NCBI RefSeq assembly: GCF_001632845.1
Contig: NZ_CP011994.1
Coordinates: 1,302,001-1,366,000 of the forward strand
From: Ectothiorhodospira sp. BSL-9
Lineage (GTDB): Bacteria > Pseudomonadota > Gammaproteobacteria > Ectothiorhodospirales > Ectothiorhodospiraceae
DNA: 64,000 bases
Direction: 5' to 3'
The stretch's first letter is position 1; the number at the start of each line of letters is the position of its first letter. The notes beneath the pieces were generated by a model, which saw nothing but the letters and a program-made list of their open reading frames with translations, searched no databases and was not told the origin of the DNA. The position numbers and the translations under genes were made by a program. Shown piece after piece: positions 17,069 through 25,434 of the stretch.

Positions 17069-18874
17069 TTAGCTATGCCCGTGACAGACACTTGGGAGAC
17101 ATACTCGGATAATAGTATCTAGTGCTCTGCTCTCATTCAACCGCCCTCCACCTCCTTGCTTGGACCTTCCAATATAGGAGTGCTTCCATGGCTCGGCCAT
17201 CGATACTCCCGCGAACTCAATCAGTTCGTCGCAGGGCAGCCATTTGCCGCGATTGAGAGCCGCAAGTTCGAGAAGCTTAAGCGTGGCAGTTTCGAAGAAC
17301 TCCTTAGAGACGGTATATACAAGTGCCTTGCGTCCGGCCTCGTTATACCTAACTTCGATCTCAAGCCAATAGATGGTTTCATCCCCAAGCTGTAATTCAC
17401 AAACTAAGGCGCCACGTGGCCTTCTTTCCTGTCTTTCGATGTAGCCAAAGGGAATGAATCGTTTGCTGTCTTTGGTCCTTAGCGGAAAGTGCCAGAGCGG
17501 GAGGGAATCGATATGAAGTTGTGGTCTAGGATGCGGGATGGCAGACCAGGATTGTATTGCTCCAGTTCGCTGGAGCATTTCAAACATATCGATGACTTCA
17601 GAGAAGCGCTGACTTACATCGCGGTTCCGCATTGATGATGCGGAGTAGGCGGATGCGCCTGAGTCAGTATCGCCCGACCAACTGATACCCGGCGATACAC
17701 CTCCTACCTCAGGACCCGTGTCGCCGTTTGAGCGTGTTTCATAAATAAAACTCTCATCTTTGGGCTTCCGGGTCCACGCAGGAAGATTACCCCAAAGGAC
17801 TGATGGCGGGGTAAACTTGGTGAGCGGGGCAGTCTCAATTGGGTCTTCTTGAGAGTTGGTGTCAATGAGGCCGTTGTTATCAGGAGGCGGGGGAGTGCCA
17901 GGTTTGCTGTAGGGCTTATCCTTGGCAATAGGCGTCTGAGTTTCGCCTTTCATGCCGCTATTGTCTCGGTGGATTACCAATGCCGGCGCGTCGGGCCAGT
18001 CCATGGCAACAATATTTAGGGCCAAGAACTTTGGTGGCTCCCCTTTTAACCATAAGCCCCTGGCGCTGAGTCGGAGTCTATAGAGATTGAAGGGAATAGG
18101 GGCATTCAAGTACCCGGCGCCTTCGTCTTTCAGTAGGTGCGTGTAGATGCCATTTGCGGCGGTGATGCCGGTTTCCGAGATACAGAGGTTGGCCAGATTA
18201 TTGGCAAAAATATCACCTATCGTGCGACGTAACGTGATACCCCAGCGACCGTCCGCAAGTTTGCCGGTCCCTTCCGGGGCGATCACCTGGGTTTTAGTTA
18301 AATCCCAGGGGCCGGAAGTTAGGGCTAGTGCGATATGGGAGTGTGGGGCATACATCGTTCGGAACACTTCGTGACAAGGAATGACTATCACGAAATCAGC
18401 TGATTCAACAACAACTACTTGGCTTTTCCCCGCTACGGCGAGGTCTCCGAGGTGGTAATCACGCCGATTAATGGCTCGGTATGGGTATTGCCACCAGCTG
18501 GGTTTGCTGGGCAATTCGTCGGAGATGCTTCGTACGGACAGAGTAAATTCGTGAAGATCGAATCGAGCTTGGCGCCAGGGTATGTTTGCGACTTCGATGC
18601 CATTCTGGAAAACGAGCCCAAGTGGGAGGCGAGGTATAAACCCGGTGAATACAGGGATGGGTGGGTGCATTACAGGGTTTTTCGGAGCGGCGATCTCATG
18701 TGGATTGGCGTTCCGCAGGTCGCCAAGGGATATATCCAGTGGGCTTAAGAATACCTCCACCCCGGGAGTGGCGGTGCCACCCTTTGGTGCGTGGTAGCGA
18801 TCCACCCACCGCACCCACCATAGTCGCCCATCCATGGGAAATTCCCGAATCCTATCAATCGTCTGGCCTGCCAC
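17069..18874 (-). CDS. tnsE: TnsE-family Tn7-like transposition protein (probable)
   Basis: 601 residues starting at GTG 18874 with AAGGGA upstream. An N-terminal beta-rich part (GRLWWVRWVDRYHAPKGG) is followed by a low-complexity Pro/Asp/Ser linker (about 330-415). A C-terminal domain (about 418-590) shares its pattern with Tn7 TnsE: QRFSEVIDMFEML like NRFAAFDELLSIL, then FGYIERQ ending in YWLEIEV like VGVQRN ending in VLLEVD. TnsE directs Tn7 to replicating, conjugating DNA via the sliding clamp. Supporting context: the gene is the first inside a 5'-TGT terminus in comM, reading inward. tnsABCD-like genes are not in the window. If not TnsE, it is an unknown island-end protein. Confidence 0.58.
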   Translation of the reverse strand: MAGQTIDRIREFPMDGRLWWVRWVDRYHAPKGGTATPGVEVFLSPLDISLGDLRNANPHEIAAPKNPVMHPPIPVFTGFIPRLPLGLVFQNGIEVANIPWRQARFDLHEFTLSVRSISDELPSKPSWWQYPYRAINRRDYHLGDLAVAGKSQVVVVESADFVIVIPCHEVFRTMYAPHSHIALALTSGPWDLTKTQVIAPEGTGKLADGRWGITLRRTIGDIFANNLANLCISETGITAANGIYTHLLKDEGAGYLNAPIPFNLYRLRLSARGLWLKGEPPKFLALNIVAMDWPDAPALVIHRDNSGMKGETQTPIAKDKPYSKPGTPPPPDNNGLIDTNSQEDPIETAPLTKFTPPSVLWGNLPAWTRKPKDESFIYETRSNGDTGPEVGGVSPGISWSGDTDSGASAYSASSMRNRDVSQRFSEVIDMFEMLQRTGAIQSWSAIPHPRPQLHIDSLPLWHFPLRTKDSKRFIPFGYIERQERRPRGALVCELQLGDETIYWLEIEVRYNEAGRKALVYTVSKEFFETATLKLLELAALNRGKWLPCDELIEFAGVSMAEPWKHSYIGRSKQGGGGRLNESRALDTIIRVCLPSVCHGHS

Positions 18875-18957
18875 TGGTTATCCCTTACGGTTGGCGAGGG
18901 ATAACTGTGCCAGAAACCCATAAATTTGAGTAGTAGGCTTAATTCGTGGAATTCACA
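18875..18957 (-). repeat. terminus of the comM-inserted Tn7-like element
   Basis: Read on the minus strand, the element begins TGTGAATTCCACGAATTAAG at 18957, immediately after comM codon 286. A 5'-TGT start is the Tn7-family hallmark. The 83 bases to the GTG of the first gene must contain transposase-binding sites and a promoter. I cannot delimit individual binding sites. The expected 5-bp target copy on the comM side would be GCCAC (18958-18962), but its partner lies outside the window. Confidence 0.7.
18877..18905 (-). promoter_or_regulatory. 9-bp inverted repeat overlapping the ribosome-binding site of the island-end gene
   Basis: GTTATCCCT (18877-18885) and AGGGATAAC (18897-18905) are perfect complements 11 bases apart. 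On the coding (minus) strand the proximal arm contains the AAGGGA ribosome-binding site for the GTG at 18874. It could be an operator for autoregulation by a transposition protein, or an RNA hairpin that hides the ribosome-binding site. Confidence 0.5.
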
Positions 18958-19815
18958 GCCACCTCCCACCAGGGCCACCCCCGAGGCCGTGTGATGGGGG
19001 GCTCTGAATGGCCGCGTGCGCCACTGACGGGTGTTGATCCCCTGCTGGCTGATGGCGTGCAGGGCGGCGGTTTCCAGGGCCTCGGTCTCGCTCATGGGGG
19101 GCAGCAACCCCGGCAGGCGACTGGCCAGCATGGTCTTGCCGGTGCCCGGCGGGCCGATCATCAGCAGGTGATGGGCGCCGGAGGCGGCCGCCTCCAGGGC
19201 GCGTCGGGCCTGGGGCTGGCCGCGCACGTCCGCCAGGTCGGGCAGGGCGGACCCATGATCATCATCGGTGCCCTCGGGTTGGCGCGGATGACTCTCCAGG
19301 GGCGCATCGCCACACAGATGCCCGCACACCTCCAGCAGGTGACCGGCAGCGATCACGTCCACGTCCTCCACCAGCACCGCCTCGTCCGCATCCCCCCGGG
19401 GCAGGACCAGCGTGCGCCCCGCCTGGTGGGCGGCCATGGCCGCCGGCAGCACGCCGCGCACCGGGCGCAGCTCGCCGGTGAGGCCCAGCTCGCCCAGGAA
19501 TTCGCTGTTTCGGATGGAGGCCATGGGGATCTGACCCGAGGCGGCCAGGATGCCCAGGGCAATGCCCAGATCAAAGCGGCCGCCGTCCTTGGGCAGGTCG
19601 GCGGGGGCCAGGTTCACGGTGATGCGCCGGGCGGGAAAGTCGAAGCCGCTGGTCTGCAGTGCCGCCCGCACCCGGTCACGGCTCTCCTTGACCGCCGCTT
19701 CGGGCAGACCCACCATGGCAAAACTGGGCAGGCCGTTGGCCAGGTGCACCTCGATATGCACCGGAGGCGCCTGGATACCCAGCTGCGCCCGGCTGGCGAT
19801 GACAGCAAGATTCAT
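18958..19815 (-). pseudogene. comM: comM (Mg-chelatase-like AAA+ helicase), N-terminal part interrupted by the island
   Basis: The start at 19815 gives MNLAVIASRAQLG, the normal ComM N-terminus. Residues 1-165 form the ChlI-like domain. The AAA+ domain begins near 195 with Walker A GPPGTGKTM (221-229). Coding stops matching at Gly286 (FRAPHHTASGVALVGGG), where the transposon begins. Intact ComM is about 500 residues, so the Walker B and sensor parts are separated. ComM is a hexameric branch-migration helicase used in natural transformation. Its disruption should lower integration of transforming DNA. Confidence 0.93.
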
Positions 19816-19906
19816 GGATCCTTCCATCGGGTCTCGTCCTTGGAGACAGCAGACTATATGCGGTGGCCCGGCGGTGGCAAGTGCCGCCGCCGGACTTGTG
19901 CCGCCC

Positions 19907-21478
19907 TCACCAGGCCAGCACCCTCACCAGCACCACCCCGCGTTGTGAGAACAGGATCTCGTAGTCCTCCAGCCGCTCCAGGGAGTCCTGCTTGGTGACG
20001 GCCACTTCCCCCACCTCGGGTTCTCGGCGCTCCACGCTGCGCTGTGCGTAGATGTTGAAGCTGGGGTTGTGCAGGCGCCACATGACCACCGTATCGGGCA
20101 GGTCGCGGGCCGCCAGGCCTGCCTCCTTGATGGGAGCCTGTTGCAGGCCGGCGGCTGCCGGGAGCAGCAGGCCGGCCACGCCCACGTTCATCACCAGCCC
20201 CAGCAGGAAGATCCGCCAGGCCCGGGCCATGCGCCGGTCGAACATGAAGAACACTGCGGCCACCGTGGCAATGGCAAAGAAGGCATGCCACAGGGGGCCG
20301 AAATGCTGCTGGTAATCACTGAGCAGGGCCAGGATGAAGTCATCGTCCACATGGGGCTTGATCAGCCCCACCAGCTCCGGCAGGGCCAGTAGCGCGCCAA
20401 ACAGCAGGGCAGGGGGCAGGAACAGCAGGAAGCGGCTGCGCACCGCATCCAGGTGCATGGCCATGAGGATGAACAGGGGCGTGATGCCGTAGAAGATGTA
20501 GTGGGGCAGCTTGGTGCTGGCCAGGGAGAACAGGGCCAGCACGAACAGGAACCACAGCAGCAGATAGCCCTGCAGATCATCCCGGAACCGGTCCTTGAGT
20601 TCCACAAAGCTGCGCAGCATCACCGTGGTGTAGGGGAGCATCACCACCAGCAGCACCGGCAGGTAGTAATAGAGGGGCCCGCTATGGCTCTCCATGGGCT
20701 CCAGGAAGCGTTGCAGGTTGTGCTCCAGGAAGAATCCCAACAGGAAACCTGGCCCCTCCCGCCAGGTGATGGCCAGATACCAGGGCAGCACCAGCAGCAG
20801 GAACAGGACGATGCCCAGGGGGTTGAAGGCGGCTCTGAGCCAGTCGCGCCAGCGCCCCTTGAGCACATAGAAGATCAGGCTGACCGCCAGCGGGATGACC
20901 ACCGCCACCGGCCCCTTGGTGAGAAAGCCCAGGCCCATGCAGACGAAGGCCAGGTATACCCAGCGGTTGCCCCCCTCCCGGAAGTGCAGAAAGATGGCGA
21001 ACATGGCACCGGCGATGAACAGGTTCAGGGCGGCGTCGGCGATGGCACCGCGACCCACAATGACGATACCGATGGTGGTGGCACCGATGATGCCGGCAGC
21101 CAGCGCCGTAGGGTGGTCCAGTACGCGACGGGTGAAGGCCCAGATGAGCAGCATCCAGCCAGCCGAGGCCAGGGCCGAGGGTAGTCGCAGGGCGAATTCA
21201 TTCAGCCCCAGGGCGCTCACGCTCAGGGCCTGTAGCCAGTAGATCAGTATCGGCTTATCATAGCGCGGCTCGCCGAACAGGTAGGTGGCCAGGAAATCCC
21301 CGCGCTCCAGCATGTTCCGGGTGGCCTCGCTGAAGGCGCCTTCGTCCAGATCGAACAGGGCGAAGCCATGCAGGTTGTAGAAAAAGCCCGTGAACAGGGC
21401 GGCCAGGAACAGCACCCACAGCCAGCGCAGTGAGAGTTGATCCAGATCGGGACTCAGGGGGTCGGCAAAGCGGGACAT
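19907..21478 (-). CDS. glycosyltransferase family 39 (ArnT/PMT-like) membrane protein
   Basis: 523 residues from the ATG at 21478, with about a dozen hydrophobic segments. The first periplasmic loop carries FALFDLDEGAFSEATRNM, the acidic catalytic loop of GT-C enzymes, and GEPRYDKPILIYWLQA. Such enzymes move a sugar from a polyprenyl-phosphate carrier to lipid A or protein on the periplasmic side. The two genes on the other side of a 132-bp divergent gap encode a flippase-like protein and a polyprenyl-phosphate glycosyltransferase, consistent with one pathway. The acceptor is not known. The upstream extension to 21619 lacks hydrophobic character and is not counted. Confidence 0.85.
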   Translation of the reverse strand: MSRFADPLSPDLDQLSLRWLWVLFLAALFTGFFYNLHGFALFDLDEGAFSEATRNMLERGDFLATYLFGEPRYDKPILIYWLQALSVSALGLNEFALRLPSALASAGWMLLIWAFTRRVLDHPTALAAGIIGATTIGIVIVGRGAIADAALNLFIAGAMFAIFLHFREGGNRWVYLAFVCMGLGFLTKGPVAVVIPLAVSLIFYVLKGRWRDWLRAAFNPLGIVLFLLLVLPWYLAITWREGPGFLLGFFLEHNLQRFLEPMESHSGPLYYYLPVLLVVMLPYTTVMLRSFVELKDRFRDDLQGYLLLWFLFVLALFSLASTKLPHYIFYGITPLFILMAMHLDAVRSRFLLFLPPALLFGALLALPELVGLIKPHVDDDFILALLSDYQQHFGPLWHAFFAIATVAAVFFMFDRRMARAWRIFLLGLVMNVGVAGLLLPAAAGLQQAPIKEAGLAARDLPDTVVMWRLHNPSFNIYAQRSVERREPEVGEVAVTKQDSLERLEDYEILFSQRGVVLVRVLAW

Positions 21479-21610
21479 GCCATCGGACCTGTCGGGGCAA
21501 CTGAACGGGTCGGCAGTGTACCAAAGAGCGCCGCAGTGCTCTGCCCTCAGTCGGCGCCATCGCGCCGGAGATCCTGCAGCCCTCGTGCGGATGAAACGCT
21601 CCACAAGCCC

Positions 21611-22522
21611 ATGCCTCACCTCAAACTTCTCATCTCCATCGCCATTTTCGGCGCCTTTGTTGTCTTCGTGGAACTGGCCTACGGCTGGTCACGGGTGCTG
21701 GCTCCCTGGGTGGAACTCTCCTGGGGCCTGGTCATCGTGGCTGCCCTGCTGACCGGAGTGACCTACGCCCTGCGCACCCTGCGCCTGTACGACTATTATC
21801 GGCCGGTGATGACGGGCCGCTTCGGTGCCTGCCTGCGCCTCACCCTCACCCACAATCTGCTGAATAACCTGCTGCCCATGCGCACCGGGGAGTTGAGCTT
21901 CCCGCTGCTCATGGCGCGTTATTTCCAGGTGCCACCGCTGAACTCGGTGCCGGTGCTGCTGTGGTTCCGTTTGATGGACCTTCACACCCTGGGGTTTTTT
22001 GCCCTGCTGGCCCTGGGCAGTCATGCCCTGGGGGTGGGGCCGGCGCTGGCGCTGTCGCTCATGTGGCTGGCCACCCTGCCGCTCATCCGCCGCATGGCAC
22101 CTTTCCTGATGGCCCGGATCGAACCCTGGGAGGACCATCGTCTGGCATCCCTGATGCTCCGGGCCTTGCAGGCCCTGCCCGAGTCGCCCCGGGCCTTCTG
22201 GCGGGCCTGGGGCTGGACCATGGGCAACTGGGTCGTCAAACTTGCCGTCTTTGTCTGGGTGCTGGCCCTGTTCCTGGAGGCCCCCGCCGCTGCCCTGTGG
22301 CTGGCGGTGATCGCCGGCGACCTCACCAGTGTGCTGCCGGTGCACGGTGTGGCCGGGGCCGGTACCTATGAGGCCGGTGTCATGGCGGCCCTGCTGCCCT
22401 TCGGTGTACCCGCCCAGGATGCCCTGGCGGCTGCCATCAACCTGCATTTGTTCCTGCTGGGATCAACCCTTGTCGCCGGTGCCCTGGTGCCCTGGCTCCC
22501 GGCGACCCGAGGAGAAACCTGA
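21611..22522 (+). CDS. lysylphosphatidylglycerol synthase TM-region family (UPF0104) flippase-like protein
   Basis: 303 residues with about eight hydrophobic segments. Features of the LPG synthase TM/YbhN family are visible: LTHNLLNNLLPMRTGELSFPLLMARYF, the conserved cytoplasmic loop, and the C-terminal PVHGVAGAGTYEAG motif. There is no synthase domain. The stop overlaps the start of the GT2 gene by one base, so the two are translationally coupled. Inferred: transporter or assistant for a lipid-linked sugar. ATG 21611 is chosen as the first Met before the opening membrane segment (LKLLISIAIFGAFVVF). Confidence 0.8.
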   Translation: MPHLKLLISIAIFGAFVVFVELAYGWSRVLAPWVELSWGLVIVAALLTGVTYALRTLRLYDYYRPVMTGRFGACLRLTLTHNLLNNLLPMRTGELSFPLLMARYFQVPPLNSVPVLLWFRLMDLHTLGFFALLALGSHALGVGPALALSLMWLATLPLIRRMAPFLMARIEPWEDHRLASLMLRALQALPESPRAFWRAWGWTMGNWVVKLAVFVWVLALFLEAPAAALWLAVIAGDLTSVLPVHGVAGAGTYEAGVMAALLPFGVPAQDALAAAINLHLFLLGSTLVAGALVPWLPATRGET

Positions 22523-23598
22523 TGTCCAATCCGCTTCCCACCGAACCTTCGGCCAACGAAGCCAGCCCCGGCGATGGCCTGGGCTACGCCATGTATGTGA
22601 CCGAGGAGGGGTTGTCCCTGTCCCTGGTGGTGCCCATGTACAACGAGGAGGACAATGTGGTCCCCCTGGTGGAGCGCATCCACGAGGCCCTGGCGGGGCA
22701 GCCCATCCCCTGGGAGGTGGTGCTGGTGGATGACGGCAGCGCGGATGCCACGCCCGACCGCATGCTGGAGCAACGCAAGCGCCATGGCCGGCATGTGCGG
22801 GTGGTGTGCCTGCAGCGCAATTTTGGTCAGACCGCCGCCATGCAGGCGGGTATCGACCATGCCCGGGGCAGTATCATCGCCACTCTGGACGGGGATCTGC
22901 AAAATGACCCCAGCGACATTCCCGCCATGGTGCGACGCCTGCTGGAGGAGGACCTGGACATGGTGGCCGGGTGGCGCAAGGATCGTCATGATGACCTGTG
23001 GAAACGCAAGATCCCCTCGCGCATCGCCAACAAGCTCATACGCTGGACCACCAAGGTGAACCTGCACGACTACGGTTGCAGCCTCAAGGTGTTCCGGGCC
23101 GATGTCCTCAAGGGAGTGCGGCTCTATGGGGAGATGCACCGTTTCATCCCCGCCTGGTTCGCCACCCAGACGTCGCCCCGGCGCATCCGCGAGCATGTGG
23201 TCACCCACCATGCCCGGGCTCATGGGGACTCCAAGTACGGTATTTCCCGCACCTTCCGGGTGATCCTGGATCTGCTGTCGGTGTATTTCTTCATGCGCTA
23301 CAAGGCGCGGCCCGGGCATTTCTTCGGCTCCATCGGCCTGGTCTTCGGGGGGCTGGGCTCGGTGATCCTGGGCTATCTGTTCCTGGTGAAGGTGTTGCTG
23401 AACGAGAGCATCGGCACGCGCCCGCTGTTGTTCGTGGGGGTGATGTGCGTGCTGGTGTCGGTGCAGCTGCTGACCACCGGCGTGCTCAGCGAACTCATGG
23501 CCCGCACCTATTTCGAATCCGGTCGCATCCGCTCCTATGTGGTTCGCGCTGGCGGCTATGAGCGTGCCGAGCAGGCCGACTGGCATCGTGCCGGTTGA
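22522..23598 (+). CDS. family 2 glycosyltransferase (DPM1/ArnC-like polyprenyl-phosphate sugar synthase)
   Basis: 358 residues. GT-A fold motifs: SLVVPMYNEEDNVVPLVERI, VLVDDGSADATPDRM, ATLDGDLQNDPSDIP (the DxD region) and DYGCSLKVFRADVLKGV with the GEMHRFIP acceptor loop. Two C-terminal hydrophobic segments (about 265-290 and 300-325) anchor it in the inner membrane. Enzymes of this type load a sugar from a nucleotide donor onto undecaprenyl phosphate. It is coupled to the upstream flippase-like gene (ATGA overlap) and faces a GT39 transferase, completing a load-flip-transfer set. Confidence 0.88.
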   Translation: MSNPLPTEPSANEASPGDGLGYAMYVTEEGLSLSLVVPMYNEEDNVVPLVERIHEALAGQPIPWEVVLVDDGSADATPDRMLEQRKRHGRHVRVVCLQRNFGQTAAMQAGIDHARGSIIATLDGDLQNDPSDIPAMVRRLLEEDLDMVAGWRKDRHDDLWKRKIPSRIANKLIRWTTKVNLHDYGCSLKVFRADVLKGVRLYGEMHRFIPAWFATQTSPRRIREHVVTHHARAHGDSKYGISRTFRVILDLLSVYFFMRYKARPGHFFGSIGLVFGGLGSVILGYLFLVKVLLNESIGTRPLLFVGVMCVLVSVQLLTTGVLSELMARTYFESGRIRSYVVRAGGYERAEQADWHRAG

Positions 23599-23781
23599 CG
23601 TGGGCCGCCTTTGATGTGGGTCATGGACTTCGCCTTTTGCCATGGCGCGAGGGGTCGGAGTGGTTTATTAGTGAATGCTAATTAATCGACCCATCAGCGG
23701 TCTCGATAGGTTCCGTTACGCAGCGCGGCATTCTGCGGCCCGCCGGGACCTTCCTCCGCGACACCTCCCGAGGAGTCATTC

Positions 23782-25422
23782 GTGTCAAGACCCCTTGTCT
23801 GCTCTTTCCTGCTCGGAATCATGCTGACCCTGTTGATGGCACCTGTCGTGGCACAGGAGCCGGACCGGTCGCCGGCGGTAGCCACCCTGGATGCTCCCAC
23901 CCTGCTGCTGGAGAGCACTGCGGATCACCGCAAGTTCGAACAGCTCAGTGGCCCGTTCGAGTCGGGTCCCGATGTCACCCGGGCCTGCCTGGAGTGCCAT
24001 ACCGAGGCGGCCCTTCAGGTCCATCGCAGCATCCACTGGACCTGGGAGTATGATCAGCCGGAAACCGGCCAGAAGCTGGGCAAGCGCTTTGCCCTCAATA
24101 ACCTGTGCCTGGGGATTGCGGGCAGCGAGGAGCGTTGCAGCTCCTGTCATACGGGTTACGACTTCGACGGTCCTGATTTTGATTTCACCGCCGAGGAAAA
24201 GGTCGACTGCCTGGTATGCCACGACACCACTGGCACCTATGTGAAGTTCCCCACCGGCGGCGGCCATCCGCCCGCCGAGGACACCGTGTTCCGTGGCACC
24301 CTGTTCAAGGCCCCCGACCTGGCCGAGGTGGCCCAGAACGTGGGCAAGACCAGCCGCGAGACCTGCGGTTCCTGTCACTTCGAGGGGGGCGGCGGCGATG
24401 CGGTCAAGCATGGCGATCTGGACAGCACGCTGTTGTCTCCCGCCCATTCCGTTGACGTGCACATGTCACCGGACGGGCTGGATTTCAGTTGCTCCACCTG
24501 CCATGAATTCAGCGGACATATCCAGGAAGGCAGTCGCTACCATGTGACCGCCAAGGCCGAGGGCGGCATCAGCGTGCCCGGGCGCGAGAGCGAACGGCCA
24601 TCCTGCGAGTCCTGCCATGGCAGCGAACCCCATGACACCCGCATCCACGACAAGCTCAACCAGCACGTGGAGCGCATCGCCTGCCAGACCTGTCATGTGC
24701 CGGAACTGGCCCGGGGCGGCATGCCCACGAAGACCTTCTGGGACTGGTCCACCGCCGGCGAGCGTGACGAGGATGGGCGCCCCGTCGTGCGCAAGGATGA
24801 GGAAGGCAATGTGGTCTATGACGGCATGAAGGGAGACTTTCGCTGGGACGAGGACTACCCCCCCATCTATCGCTGGTTCGACGGCAACATGCGCTACACC
24901 CTGCTGGGTGATCGCATCGACCCCAGTCAGCCGGTGGAAGTGAACTTCCCTGAAGGCGGTCCCGATGACCCGCGCGCCCGCATCTGGCCCTTCAAGGTCA
25001 TGGAGGGGCGCCAGCCCTATGACACGCAGTTCGAGACCCTGCTACTGGCCCACCTGTTTGGCCGGGACGAGAATGCCTTCTGGCGGGGTTACGACTGGGA
25101 CAAGGCCATCATCTCGGGCATGGCCGAGGCCCGGCGCGCCGGTCAGACTGATGCCACCTTCAGTGGCAGCTTCGATTTCGTGGACACCCGCATGTACTGG
25201 CCGGTGAATCACATGGTGGCGCCCAAGGAGCAGGCCCTGAGCTGTGAGTCCTGTCATAGCACGGACGGGCGCCTGGCGGATCTGCCCGGGCCTTACATTC
25301 CAGGGCGGGATCGTCATCCCTGGATCGAACCCATCGGCTGGGCGGCCGTGACCCTCACCCTGCTGGGTGTGCTGGGCCATGGGGGAGTCCGTTACTGGCT
25401 CTATCGCCGCCGCTACCACTGA
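23782..25422 (+). CDS. octaheme c-type cytochrome, tetrathionate reductase (OTR) family
   Basis: 546 residues starting at GTG 23782 after CGAGGAG. An N-terminal signal peptide ends near PVVAQ. Eight CxxCH haem sites are visible: C69, C119, C143, C195, C237, C275, C301 and one near 483. There is a single C-terminal membrane helix (IGWAAVTLTLLGVLGHGGV). This is the layout of octaheme tetrathionate reductase, a periplasmic enzyme that in vitro also reduces nitrite and hydroxylamine. The next gene, 12 bases on, encodes a membrane cytochrome b likely to pass electrons from the quinone pool. The physiological substrate is not decided by sequence. An AT-rich palindromic segment (23664-23690) upstream may be a regulatory site. 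Confidence 0.9.
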   Translation: MSRPLVCSFLLGIMLTLLMAPVVAQEPDRSPAVATLDAPTLLLESTADHRKFEQLSGPFESGPDVTRACLECHTEAALQVHRSIHWTWEYDQPETGQKLGKRFALNNLCLGIAGSEERCSSCHTGYDFDGPDFDFTAEEKVDCLVCHDTTGTYVKFPTGGGHPPAEDTVFRGTLFKAPDLAEVAQNVGKTSRETCGSCHFEGGGGDAVKHGDLDSTLLSPAHSVDVHMSPDGLDFSCSTCHEFSGHIQEGSRYHVTAKAEGGISVPGRESERPSCESCHGSEPHDTRIHDKLNQHVERIACQTCHVPELARGGMPTKTFWDWSTAGERDEDGRPVVRKDEEGNVVYDGMKGDFRWDEDYPPIYRWFDGNMRYTLLGDRIDPSQPVEVNFPEGGPDDPRARIWPFKVMEGRQPYDTQFETLLLAHLFGRDENAFWRGYDWDKAIISGMAEARRAGQTDATFSGSFDFVDTRMYWPVNHMVAPKEQALSCESCHSTDGRLADLPGPYIPGRDRHPWIEPIGWAAVTLTLLGVLGHGGVRYWLYRRRYH

Positions 25423-25434
25423 CGAGTGCACACC

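Larger units (their letters stand above)
1..18957. mobile_element. Tn7-like genomic island inserted in comM (left end outside window)
   Basis: Seen: comM coding sequence stops abruptly at 18958 after codon 286, and the adjoining DNA begins on the minus strand with TGTGAATTCCACG, a 5'-TGT terminus as in Tn7-like transposons. The first gene inside reads inward and resembles TnsE. Everything from 1 to 18957 is lower in GC than the sequence to the right and is dominated by defence-like genes and insertion sequences. Known: AbaR/Tn6022-type Tn7 relatives insert in comM. Inferred: 1-18957 is one element whose tnsABCD-type genes, second terminus and the comM 3' half lie left of the window. No ComM C-terminal coding was found in 1-18957. 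Confidence 0.68.
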
